Origin: an uncultured Acidobacteriota bacterium
Lineage (GTDB): Bacteria > Acidobacteriota > UBA6911 > CAINFC01
Assembly: GCA_903847975.1 (NCBI GenBank)
Contig: CAINFC010000036.1
Coordinates: 20,410 to 84,409, forward strand
Reading direction: 5' to 3'
DNA length: 64,000 bases
Under the pieces are notes generated by a model that worked only from the letters and a program-made list of their open reading frames with translations, did not search any database and was not told the origin of the DNA. The position numbers and the translations under genes were made by a program. How positions within the stretch are numbered: position 1 is the first letter of the stretch; the number at the start of each line of letters is the position of its first letter. Shown here piece by piece: positions 36,373-44,011 of this stretch.

Positions 36373-37313
36373 AATTGTTGGCTCCTTGATTCATGACAGG
36401 CAAGGCACGGGATTTCCCGGGTGTCCGGCATCGATTCCGTAAAATAGATCACTCGCGGCTTCAGCCCCTGGTTTTGGTACCCTTCAAAGTAGTGCCGGCC
36501 TTGGGTGATCTCATACAGCAGACTGTTGGGATTGTTGGCATCGCCAAAGTACATGGCCCCTCCCACGCAGGTAGTCACACAGGCGGGAAGCATGCCGGTG
36601 TCAAGAAGGTGGCTGCAGAAAGTGCACTTGCGGGCAGAACCGGCCAGGGGATTGGCTCCAGGCGTGCGGCTGCAGGCTTTGCCGTTTTCCACAAAACTCC
36701 GGCGCTCATATTCCTGCGGCCGGGGGGAATCCTGCGTGAAAGTTTTACCGTCGTCGATATGAATGGCCCCAACGGGGCAGGCGTCAGCTGCCGCTTTGGC
36801 GTAGTTGCCTTTGAGCTGGTCCCGGTTGAATTCGACGATGCCGTCGGGTCTTCGGGTAATCATACCGGCGGGAACGGCGCGAGCGCAGGGGGCATTATCG
36901 CACTGCAGGCAGTTGGACGGTTTGAATATGACCCACGGCTGGGGCCAGAAACGAACTTCCAGCTGTACCACTTTGCGGAACTGCCCTGCGGGGCCGCAGG
37001 GATTTTCGGCCCGGCAGGCCACCGTGCAGGCATCGCAGCCGATGCACTTGCGGGTGTCCACTACCATATGCCAGTCGATAGGCCGTTTGGCAGCGAGAGA
37101 CTCCTCCAGATCTCGCTGCATGCGCAGGATCACGCTTCCCGTAGGCTCTGCCAGCGGGGCGGGCGTTGCCGCCATCCCCTGCCCCATGTTCAGGGCCTGC
37201 TGGGTCACGGTGCCGGCGACGGCACACGCGCCTGCTCCCGCCAGGGCGCCCAGGAAACCCCTGCGGTGCGTCTCCTTCCCGGGTTGACTTTTTTCCCGAT
37301 TGGATTCTTCCAT
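36369..37313 (-). CDS. Tat-exported ferredoxin-type subunit with degenerate clusters and terminal CxxCH
   Basis: This encodes 314 residues; AGGAG lies 8 bases upstream. R17-R-G-F-L-G-A is a twin-arginine signal. C90-x2-C93-x2-C96-x3-C100 and C230/C233/C245/C249 are normal cluster motifs. In the second motif, C135-x2-C138-x4-C143, the fourth Cys is replaced by V147. In the third motif only C179 (ACPVGAIH) remains, where family members normally have a CxxCxxC stretch before it. The tail ends C303-L-A-C-H307, a c-type heme attachment motif. It should carry electrons to the catalytic subunit with which it is translationally coupled. The changes suggest fewer or three-iron clusters and perhaps direct input from a cytochrome. 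Confidence 0.85.
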   Translation of the reverse strand: MEESNREKSQPGKETHRRGFLGALAGAGACAVAGTVTQQALNMGQGMAATPAPLAEPTGSVILRMQRDLEESLAAKRPIDWHMVVDTRKCIGCDACTVACRAENPCGPAGQFRKVVQLEVRFWPQPWVIFKPSNCLQCDNAPCARAVPAGMITRRPDGIVEFNRDQLKGNYAKAAADACPVGAIHIDDGKTFTQDSPRPQEYERRSFVENGKACSRTPGANPLAGSARKCTFCSHLLDTGMLPACVTTCVGGAMYFGDANNPNSLLYEITQGRHYFEGYQNQGLKPRVIYFTESMPDTREIPCLACHESRSQQL

Positions 37314-37476
37314 CGTTCACACTCCTAGTGAAAATATTGCCGTCTCTCAACGGATGACGAGCATCTCCCCATAATTGAGTTGGCCCCTCTTCACCTGGGC
37401 AGTCCGGAAAATCAAAATGAATCCAGCCACGATGTATCTGCTCCTCCCGCTCAGGTGCCGGACGGAATGAGTGTAT

Positions 37477-37482
37477 TATAAT
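37477..37482 (+). promoter_or_regulatory. Probable -10 box of the moaC operon
   Basis: A perfect TATAAT stands 30 bases before the ATG at 37513. No good -35 is seen at the right distance, so an activator may be needed. The same 199-bp interval must also hold the promoter of the oxidoreductase pair. Confidence 0.4.
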
Positions 37483-37512
37483 GGAGGGAATTGGAGGGAA
37501 ACAAGCGATAAA

Positions 37513-38025
37513 ATGAAAAAATCGAGGATGAAGCCTTTTCCGTTTTCTCACCTGGAGCCGGGAGGCGGAGCCAAAATGGTGAATGTCGGCAATAAGGCGG
37601 TTACCGCTCGGGAAGCGCGTGCCGAAGCGGTGGTGCGGGTCGGGGCCAAAATTGCCCGTTTGATTGCCGGCCAGGGCGGCCTGGCCAAGGGAGGAGTGGT
37701 GGAGACAGCGCGCATCGCCGGCATGATGGCCGCCAAGCGAACCGCCGACCTCATACCCATGTGCCATCCGGTGCCGATCGATCATATCCGGATCTCCATC
37801 GTCGTCAGCCGGAGCGATCTGGTGATCACCACGGAGGTCGGCTGTCATGGGGTAACCGGGGTTGAAATGGAGGCCTTGACGGCGGCTGCCGTCGCTGCGC
37901 TCACGGTTTACGACATGTGCAAATCGGCCGATAAGGGAATTGAGATCCGGTCCGTCCGCCTTCTGGAGAAGAAAGGCGGAAAGTCCGGACACTGGCGAGC
38001 CGCGCCGGTACCGTCCGAATCTTAG
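37513..38025 (+). CDS. moaC: Cyclic pyranopterin monophosphate synthase MoaC
   Basis: This encodes 170 residues. With MoaA, the enzyme converts GTP to cyclic pyranopterin monophosphate, the first step of molybdenum cofactor synthesis. MVNVGNKAVTAREARAEA, LIPMCHPVPIDHI (usually LIPLCHP) and GVEMEALTAAAVAALTVYDMCK are the family blocks; the K-[GS]-A-D-K near the end is also present. It starts the plus-strand operon with the MOSC-MogA and MobB-MobA genes, 9 bp and then 1 bp overlap apart. The start at 37513 is taken for its distance from GGAGGG (~14 bases). Confidence 0.95.
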   Translation: MKKSRMKPFPFSHLEPGGGAKMVNVGNKAVTAREARAEAVVRVGAKIARLIAGQGGLAKGGVVETARIAGMMAAKRTADLIPMCHPVPIDHIRISIVVSRSDLVITTEVGCHGVTGVEMEALTAAAVAALTVYDMCKSADKGIEIRSVRLLEKKGGKSGHWRAAPVPSES

Positions 38026-38034
38026 GAGCAACCG

Positions 38035-38997
38035 ATGGGAAAAATTGAATCCATTTGCATCAGTGCCGAAAAGGGAGAGAAGAAGAAACCTTTGCCTTCG
38101 GTGCGGTTGATCGCCAATCACGGGATCGAAGGGGACGCGCATGCCGGGCCTTGGCACCGGCAGGTCAGTTTTCTGGCGGCGGAAGATGTGGAAAGGATGC
38201 GAGCGCAAGGTCTGCCGGGCCTGGCTCCGGGCGATTTTGCGGAAAACGTCGTCGTGTCCGGAATGGATCTCCGCGCTCTTGGGCTGGGGAGTTTGCTGCG
38301 CCTGGGCCCGGAAGCCACGGTTCGCGTCACCCAGCTCGGAAAGGTGTGCCACACGCCCTGCGCGATCTATTACCAGACCGGCGATTGCATCATGCCGCGT
38401 TACGGCCTTTTCGCCCGGGTCACGGTCGGGGGTCTGATTGCCGTTGGCGACGGGGTGTCCCTGCTCCATCCTGTTCCCTCCGATCGATGGCAGGTGGTGG
38501 TTCTGACCGCCAGCGACCGCTGCTCGCGGCAGGAGGCGGAAGATACCGCGGGTCCGGCGGTGGAAGAGCTTTTGCGGCAGCAGCTGGCCGCACATATCTA
38601 TACTCGGGAGATCCTGCCCGACGATCGCGAGCGAATCGCCGATCGGCTGAAGCACTACAGCGCAGGCCACTCCATCGATCTGGTTCTGGTGGTGGGGGGG
38701 ACGGGATTTGCACCCCGAGACGTAACTCCGGAAGCGGTGCGGGATGTTGTTGAACGCCCCACGCCCGGTCTGGATGAAGCCATGCGTCATGCCTCCCGGC
38801 AACTTACCCCCCACGCCATTCTGTCCCGGGCCATGTCCGGAATTCGGCAAAGCACGCTCATTATCAGCCTGCCGGGCTCCCGGCGGGCCGCTGTGGAAAA
38901 CCTGGAAGCTGTTATACCGGCGCTGGAACATGGACTGCGCAAGCTCCGTGGGGATCCGGAGGACTGCGGCCGGCCCCATGAGGTACATCGCCGGTGA
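38035..38997 (+). CDS. MOSC domain and MogA/MoaB fusion protein
   Basis: This encodes 320 residues. Residues ~1-145 are a YiiM-like MOSC domain (GIEGDAHAGPWHRQVSFLA, GDFAENVV, LRLGPEATVRVTQLGK, then CHTPCAIYYQTGDC with conserved Cys). Residues ~150-305 are MogA/MoaB, the molybdopterin adenylyltransferase, with LTASDRCSRQEAEDTAGP and GGTGFAPRDVTPEA. MOSC domains handle sulfur or cofactor transfer; MogA activates molybdopterin for metal insertion by MoeA. Fusing the two is a known but uncommon arrangement. It lies in an operon with moaC and mobBA. Confidence 0.9.
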   Translation: MGKIESICISAEKGEKKKPLPSVRLIANHGIEGDAHAGPWHRQVSFLAAEDVERMRAQGLPGLAPGDFAENVVVSGMDLRALGLGSLLRLGPEATVRVTQLGKVCHTPCAIYYQTGDCIMPRYGLFARVTVGGLIAVGDGVSLLHPVPSDRWQVVVLTASDRCSRQEAEDTAGPAVEELLRQQLAAHIYTREILPDDRERIADRLKHYSAGHSIDLVLVVGGTGFAPRDVTPEAVRDVVERPTPGLDEAMRHASRQLTPHAILSRAMSGIRQSTLIISLPGSRRAAVENLEAVIPALEHGLRKLRGDPEDCGRPHEVHRR

Positions 38998-40031
38998 TGA
39001 GCGATCTGCCGGTTTTCGGTATCTGCGGTTACAGCGGCTCCGGGAAAACCACACTGATTGAAGCGATGATTCCGGGCCTCAAGGCCAGATGCCTGCGGGT
39101 TGCCGTGGTCAAACATGATTGCCATGGGCTTCAGATCGACTGCCCGGGGAAAGATTCGGATCGTTTCTTTAACGCCGGCGCGGATGTCCTTAGCCAGGGG
39201 CCCGGCCAGGCGTTCTTCCGGATTCATGGCCCGCAGGACCGTTTGTCGGAGATGCTTCCCCATCTTTGCCGGCGCTATGATCTGGTCCTGGTGGAAGGCC
39301 ATAAAACTTCCCCGCTACCCCACAAAGTCTGGCTTTTGGGCGATAAGGAAACCAGCCCGCCCCGGGAAGCGGGCCAACTGGAGCATGCTCTTGCCCGCGA
39401 TGCGGACCGCTTGAAAATCGTTTCCGGCTGGATTCAGGACCATTTGGCAAAGATCTGGCGCCGCGTTCCCCTGTATGCCGGGATTCTCGTCGGCGGCAAG
39501 GCAAGCCGAATGGGGGGCAGCAAGCATTTGAACCAATTCGGAGGCCGGACCTGGATGGAGCAAATCGTGAAAACGGTTGCACCCTTTGTTTCGGAGGTCA
39601 TTTGTGCCGGAAAAAACAGGCTGCCGGAATCGTTACAGGGTTTGCCGGCTATACCGGACGCTCCTGGCGTGCCGGGGCCTCTGGCAGGGATGCTCAGTGC
39701 CATGCGCTGGAATCCATGGGCCTCCTGGCTGTTTGTGGCTTGTGACATGCCAGCCATTTCCGAAGCGGCGCTCCATTGGCTTTTGGCTGAGCCGCGTCCG
39801 GGCATCTGGGCGACTCTGCCTCGTCTGGAGAAGGGGAACGGGGTAGAACCCCTCCTGGCCCACTACGACTTCCGTTCGGGTGCCCTTCTGGAGTTCTGTC
39901 GCTGTCCGGCGGATATTGTTCGCTGGCCGCAGGTTGCCACCCCGGTGGTTCCGGCGGAATTGGAAAAAGCATGGCAAAATATCAATACCCCGGAAGACCT
40001 CGTGGCACTGTCTTCGGAAAGCCGGGGATAA
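38997..40031 (+). CDS. MobB-MobA fusion (molybdopterin dinucleotide synthesis)
   Basis: This encodes 344 residues; the ATG at 38997 overlaps the preceding stop by one base (TGATG). Residues 1-155 are MobB: P-loop GYSGSGKTTL at ~11-20, KHDCHG and DRFFNAGADV. Residues ~160-344 are MobA: the nucleotide-binding LVGGKASRMGGSKHLNQFG, ACDMP and the C-terminal NINTPEDL. MobA attaches GMP to molybdenum cofactor to form the bis-MGD needed by DMSO-reductase-family enzymes such as the one encoded next door; MobB assists. It is the last gene of the plus-strand cofactor operon. Confidence 0.93.
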   Translation: MSDLPVFGICGYSGSGKTTLIEAMIPGLKARCLRVAVVKHDCHGLQIDCPGKDSDRFFNAGADVLSQGPGQAFFRIHGPQDRLSEMLPHLCRRYDLVLVEGHKTSPLPHKVWLLGDKETSPPREAGQLEHALARDADRLKIVSGWIQDHLAKIWRRVPLYAGILVGGKASRMGGSKHLNQFGGRTWMEQIVKTVAPFVSEVICAGKNRLPESLQGLPAIPDAPGVPGPLAGMLSAMRWNPWASWLFVACDMPAISEAALHWLLAEPRPGIWATLPRLEKGNGVEPLLAHYDFRSGALLEFCRCPADIVRWPQVATPVVPAELEKAWQNINTPEDLVALSSESRG

Positions 40032-40115
40032 TCGGCGGTTCTCTTGGATGCCGGTGCTAAAAGTTTTTTTTGCTATGCTCTGACGTCCTTTACAGGACTG
40101 GCGTGCGCGGCACGC

Positions 40116-40234
40116 ATGGCGAAATGGCGGATGTCGTACCGTTGCGCTCCGCGACGGCCTTGGGATGCCCGGCGCAAACCGGCACCGGACTGTTATTCCG
40201 AGGCAAAGTCCCGTAAGGTTCTATGATGAAGCGG
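40116..40234 (+). repeat. Type-C REP-like element, copy 2
   Basis: GGCGAAATGGCGGATGTCG to CTATGATGAAGCGG is ~75% identical to 14969-15094. The palindromic centre is shorter here (GTCCCGTAAGG). It sits just after the cofactor operon, next to an inverted type-A repeat. Stretch 40032-40649 between two convergent operons holds only these two elements. Confidence 0.7.
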
Positions 40235-40327
40235 TAAAAGGCCTTGAAGGAGGCTGAAAGCCTCCCCTATCCTCAGCCCGAGGCGAAGCCCCGGGAAGGA
40301 AGCATTTCGCCCCTAAACGACTTTTCC

Positions 40328-40652
40328 GTACTTTTTGCCGGGCCATCTTCTGTGATGGCTTCGCAAAAAGTACGGGAACCCTGAAGGGGTTCCGGAACAC
40401 AGCCCGGGGTAGCGCCTGCGGCGCAACCCCGGGCAAACGGATTTGTTTTAAAATCAGCCCGGAAAGGGCTGCGCAAACAAAGGCCATTGCGGATTTTGCG
40501 CAACCCTTTCCGGGTTGTCGCCTGCGGGTGTCCCAGCCCGGGGTAGGCGCGAAGCGCGCCAACCCCGGGCTGGGTTCCGAAGCCCTTCCAGGACTTTCCC
40601 CAACGGAAATCCATAGGTGCGGGACTTTTTGCGAGATTATCTTCTGTGATTA
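40328..40652 (-). repeat. Type-A hairpin repeat, inverted copy, inserted at the end of the TauE gene
   Basis: The body matches the reverse complement of the 1601-1896 unit, with all the internal small palindromes kept. The left boundary is a 46-nt hairpin (40328-40373): GTACTTTTTGC and GCAAAAAGTAC are perfect, an inner GCCATC/GATGGC continues, and the loop is TTCTGT. The right boundary repeats TTATC-TTCTGT-GATTA, and its last bases are the stop codon of the TauE gene (40650-40652). The flanking TTCTGTGAT duplication looks like a target-site duplication. Confidence 0.8.
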
Positions 40653-41393
40653 CCCGCGAAACGACAGGAAAAGCTTCCCTGCGGCAATGGAGAGTACGGC
40701 TGCCAGCAGGATTTGGATGGTACGGCCGTTGAGAAGCCTGATCCCGAAGCTGGACCCGGCTGCGCCACCGACGACCGCTGCCAGCACATAGGGCAGCCAA
40801 CCGGCAGGCAGCGAAAATCCGCTCAGGTTTAATCCGACAAGGCCGGCTACCGAGTTCACTAAAACATAGGGTGCGGCAATGGCTGAGATCTCCGCCAGTT
40901 TTGCCCACCGCAGGTAAATCATTAACGGACTCAAAAAAATTCCGCCCCCGGTTCCACTCGCTCCCGCCAGAAAACCGATGGCCCCTCCCGCAAGGAGGAA
41001 AGCGCTTTTGCCCGGCGGGGAACATTCGGCGGGTTCCCGTTTGCCCGTCAGCAGCCATAGAGCGGAAAAAAGCAGAACGGCCCCCAGAAAAACGGACAGC
41101 AGGGGAGTAGGGATTCGAACATAGCCTCCCAGCATGGAAGCCGGTATGGAGAGCAGGGTCAGGGGAATAAAGAGGGCAGGGCGAAAATGTCCGGACCGGT
41201 AGAATTTCAGGGAAGTCACCGTGGCAACCAGAACATTCAGCAGCAGGACCAGAGGGCGTGTTTGCGCAGGAGCCCAGCCGACCAGGCTGAAGACCGCTAA
41301 ATAGCCGGAGGCCCCCGCATGCCCTACGCTGGAATAGAGAAAGGCCACTCCCCCGATCAATCCCCAAAGGCAGGTTTCAGCAAACACGGTCAT
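40650..41393 (-). CDS. TauE/SafE-family membrane permease
   Basis: This encodes 247 residues from the ATG at 41393 (a TTG at 41402 is possible), with about seven to eight transmembrane segments. The family motif is near the start (VAFLYSSVGHAGASGYLA) and repeated in degenerate form as GAIGFLAGASGTGGGIFLSPL. Members export or import sulfite, sulfoacetate, taurine-derived or other organosulfur anions. It begins 31 bp after moeA ends and is likely co-transcribed with it. Next to a probable sulfur-compound reductase, a sulfite exit role is a reasonable guess; anion transport linked to molybdate is another. Confidence 0.88.
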   Translation of the reverse strand: MTVFAETCLWGLIGGVAFLYSSVGHAGASGYLAVFSLVGWAPAQTRPLVLLLNVLVATVTSLKFYRSGHFRPALFIPLTLLSIPASMLGGYVRIPTPLLSVFLGAVLLFSALWLLTGKREPAECSPPGKSAFLLAGGAIGFLAGASGTGGGIFLSPLMIYLRWAKLAEISAIAAPYVLVNSVAGLVGLNLSGFSLPAGWLPYVLAAVVGGAAGSSFGIRLLNGRTIQILLAAVLSIAAGKLFLSFRG

Positions 41394-41423
41394 GGTGCAC
41401 AAAGCGGAAACAGCGGGATTCTC

Positions 41424-42668
41424 TTACCATAAGGGATACCATTCCACCAGGTCGCCCGGTTGGAGGACCGCGGCTTCGGAGCGGCCAACCGCCCAACCCT
41501 CCGCCGTGAGAAATGAGGCGGCCATAAAAGAAGCCTGGCCGGAGAGGACCCTGACCCCCTGACCGTCTCTTACGGCCCGCAGGAAAAAAGAAAGGCCGGA
41601 CGGTTTACGAACTTCAGCCGTCAATGGCAGGATGTGGGGAGCTTCCGGCGCCTCCCCGCAGATTGCCGATAAAAAAGGACGCACAAAAAAGCGGACCCCA
41701 GCCGCGACGGCCATCGGATTTCCCGGCAGCCCGAAGAATGCGGGGCCGCCATGGGGAAAGCTGCCGAAAAGGACAGGCTTTCCGGGTCGGACCGCTACAT
41801 TGTGAAACCGGAGAACCGCCCCGCATTCGACAAGTGCGGACCGGACGAGATCGTATTTTCCGACGGATACGCCTCCGGTGGTGACGATGAGGTCCGGTCG
41901 CGCTTCCCTGGCCTGCAAAATCGCCTGGCGAATCCCTTCCGGCCGGTCGGAAACGATGCCATGAAAAACCGTCTCTGCTCCATAGAGTTTCAATGCCGCG
42001 CATAATAACGGGGCCGCTGAGTTACGGATCTGCTGCGCGGCAATGGCAGGCGAATCGAAGGGGACCAGTTCGCTGCCCGTGGAAAAGACCACGATACGAG
42101 GCGGCACCAGAACGTCGAGTTCGGAATGCCCGGCCATGGCGAGTGCCAATACATGCTGCGGACCGAACCGAGTTCCCCGCGATAACAGGCGGTCGCCCTT
42201 GCGGAAATCCTCCCCTGCACGGCGGATATTTTCGTTCTTCTGGACGGGAGAGCGCAAGGTAATTGCGGAAACGCGTCCGGCAGGGTCCATGTCCGGCTCC
42301 ACCTCTTCCATCTTTACGACCGCATCGTAAGGACCCTCCGGAATACCGGCACCGGTCATTATCTCGATACAGCTGCCTGACCCGCTACCGGCTGTGGCCC
42401 GGACAAATGCTTCCCCGGCGGCCAGGCACCCCGTCACCGGAATTCGAACGGGTGCCTCCTGTGTGGCATGCCGGGTTTCCGATGAAATCACCGCATAGCC
42501 ATCCATGGCAGCATTGTCAAACCGGGGATTGCTGTCGAGCGAATCGAGGTCGGCGGCGGAATACCTTCCAACGCAATCCAATAGCGACAGCCTTTCGGAA
42601 CGTAAATGCTCTCGGTGACGGGCCCCTTCGGCGGCCACCAGGCGAAGCGCTTCATTGTAGGAAATCAT
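41424..42668 (-). CDS. moeA: Molybdopterin molybdenumtransferase MoeA
   Basis: This encodes 414 residues. It inserts molybdate into adenylated molybdopterin. NPRFDNAAMDGYAV, IMTGAGIPEGPYDAVVKMEEV, RRAGEDFRKGD, FSTGSELV, TTGGVSVGKYDLV and FGLPGNPMAVAAGVRFFVRP are all characteristic, and domains I-IV are complete. It sits between moaA (54 bp upstream) and the TauE permease in a minus-strand operon. It is the partner of the MogA domain encoded on the plus strand. Confidence 0.96.
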   Translation of the reverse strand: MISYNEALRLVAAEGARHREHLRSERLSLLDCVGRYSAADLDSLDSNPRFDNAAMDGYAVISSETRHATQEAPVRIPVTGCLAAGEAFVRATAGSGSGSCIEIMTGAGIPEGPYDAVVKMEEVEPDMDPAGRVSAITLRSPVQKNENIRRAGEDFRKGDRLLSRGTRFGPQHVLALAMAGHSELDVLVPPRIVVFSTGSELVPFDSPAIAAQQIRNSAAPLLCAALKLYGAETVFHGIVSDRPEGIRQAILQAREARPDLIVTTGGVSVGKYDLVRSALVECGAVLRFHNVAVRPGKPVLFGSFPHGGPAFFGLPGNPMAVAAGVRFFVRPFLSAICGEAPEAPHILPLTAEVRKPSGLSFFLRAVRDGQGVRVLSGQASFMAASFLTAEGWAVGRSEAAVLQPGDLVEWYPLW

Positions 42669-42722
42669 AGAGTGACCTTTATTCCTGGATAAGGGAGAAT
42701 CATAAGACGCACCGCCGGCCTC

Positions 42723-43721
42723 CTAGCCGCCAATCCCCGCCAGATGGCGGGTGCTGCCCCAGATCCCCTCATGCAGCATATGGGAAAGTTGTTTGTCTTT
42801 CATGAGGGAGAAAACTGTTTGTATCAGCTCCTCCTGCCGGTCGGGGCTTTGCAGGAGGTGCCGCAGGGAATACTCCCCTCCTCCAAAGAGACAGAGCTTC
42901 AATTTCCCACGGGAGGAGATGCGCAGGCGATTGCACTCTTTGCAGAACGGATGAGAATAGGGAGAGATGATCCCGAGGCGTCCGGCAAAACCCGGGTGGG
43001 TAAACTCCCGGGCGGGTCCATCCAGCGGACCCCGCATCCGCTCCGCCCATCCGTGACCTTCCAACCGCGCCAGTAGGTCATCTCCCGGCAAATATTCCGA
43101 ATGAAAGAACGGGCTATTATCCCTGGTTTGCATCAGCTCAATGAAACGCACATGGACGGGAGTTTCCCGCACCCACTCGAAGAAGGCATCCAACTCCGCG
43201 GAAATGAAGTTCCTGAGCAGCAGGACGTTTACTTTGACATGTTCTATTCCCACTCGTAAGGCTGTTTGAATTCCCTGGTGGATCCGCTCGAAATCCCTCG
43301 AGCCGGTAATCCGCGCAAACTGGCGGGGATTCAAGCTGTCGAGGCTGATATTAATCGCGGTAAGGCCGGCCTCGCGCAGCGGTGCCGCCAATTCCGCCAG
43401 GCGGTGGCCATTGGTGGTAAGAGCAACCGTTTGAATGGCCGGCACCAGGGCGATCTTTCGTACTATATCGACCAGGTCTCCGCGCAGGGTAGGCTCTCCG
43501 CCCGTGAGTCGAATTTTCCTGAACCCGAGACGGGAAAAGCCGGCAACCAGATTTTCGATTTCCATTATACTTAGGGACTGGTCTTCAAAGGGATCGCCGC
43601 TTGGCTGCCGGTTGGGATGCCTGTCAGGCAGACAATAGAGACACCGGAAGTTGCAGGCATCGGTCAGGGAGACCCGAAGGTAGGCGAGGTTGCGACCGTG
43701 AATATCCGTTAAGCGTTCCAT
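42723..43721 (-). CDS. moaA: GTP 3',8-cyclase MoaA
   Basis: This encodes 332 residues from the ATG at 43721, with AAGGAG 8 bases upstream. This radical-SAM enzyme works with MoaC. C23-x3-C27-x2-C30 (CNFRCLYC) binds the SAM cluster; RLTGGEPTLR and ISLDSLNPRQF follow. The C-terminal cluster has FCKECNRLRISSRGKLKLCLF. The C-terminal Gly-Gly (AGIGG), essential for activation, is present. It probably begins the moaA-moeA-tauE operon, and a 290-bp leader separates it from the response regulator upstream on the same strand. Confidence 0.96.
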   Translation of the reverse strand: MERLTDIHGRNLAYLRVSLTDACNFRCLYCLPDRHPNRQPSGDPFEDQSLSIMEIENLVAGFSRLGFRKIRLTGGEPTLRGDLVDIVRKIALVPAIQTVALTTNGHRLAELAAPLREAGLTAINISLDSLNPRQFARITGSRDFERIHQGIQTALRVGIEHVKVNVLLLRNFISAELDAFFEWVRETPVHVRFIELMQTRDNSPFFHSEYLPGDDLLARLEGHGWAERMRGPLDGPAREFTHPGFAGRLGIISPYSHPFCKECNRLRISSRGKLKLCLFGGGEYSLRHLLQSPDRQEELIQTVFSLMKDKQLSHMLHEGIWGSTRHLAGIGG

Positions 43722-44011
43722 CCAGTCTCCTTTCCAAATACGGGAGGCTAGAAGGTTTCCCAACTAACCCTGGCAATCCTCATGGGTTGCGGCCCGCTCC
43801 GCCTGCCGACAGTTCGGTTTAGTACAGCGAGCTCGGAGAAAATTCATTCCGGCTTCATCGGGTCAACGCTCGGTTCCTCCGCATAACCGGATCGTTCACT
43901 CCAATTAAAGTCCTGAGGCAATTTTACAGATAATGCCTGTTCCGATCAAGGGCGAAGCCGGGCCGGCAGAATGCTCCCGCGCGGCGTCGCAGTCCGCGGC
44001 CCTTCCCCGGA
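43722..44011 (-). other. Leader region before moaA
   Basis: No gene fits this 290-bp stretch. On the minus strand it contains several potential stems, including CAACCC-N13-GGGTTA (~43775-43800) close to the moaA ribosome binding site. Molybdenum-cofactor riboswitches often precede moaA, but I could not match the known consensus, so this is only a candidate regulatory leader. Confidence 0.3.

Noticed and set aside
36895..39054. A 719-codon minus-strand frame across the end of the ferredoxin gene and the moaC/MOSC genes
   Set aside because: It is antisense to moaC and MOSC-MogA, and in a shifted frame over the ferredoxin gene; no family and no start.
43722..44011. A known molybdenum-cofactor or cobalamin riboswitch before moaA
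   Set aside because: Possible stems exist but the conserved bases of either class could not be found, so it is reported only as a leader.
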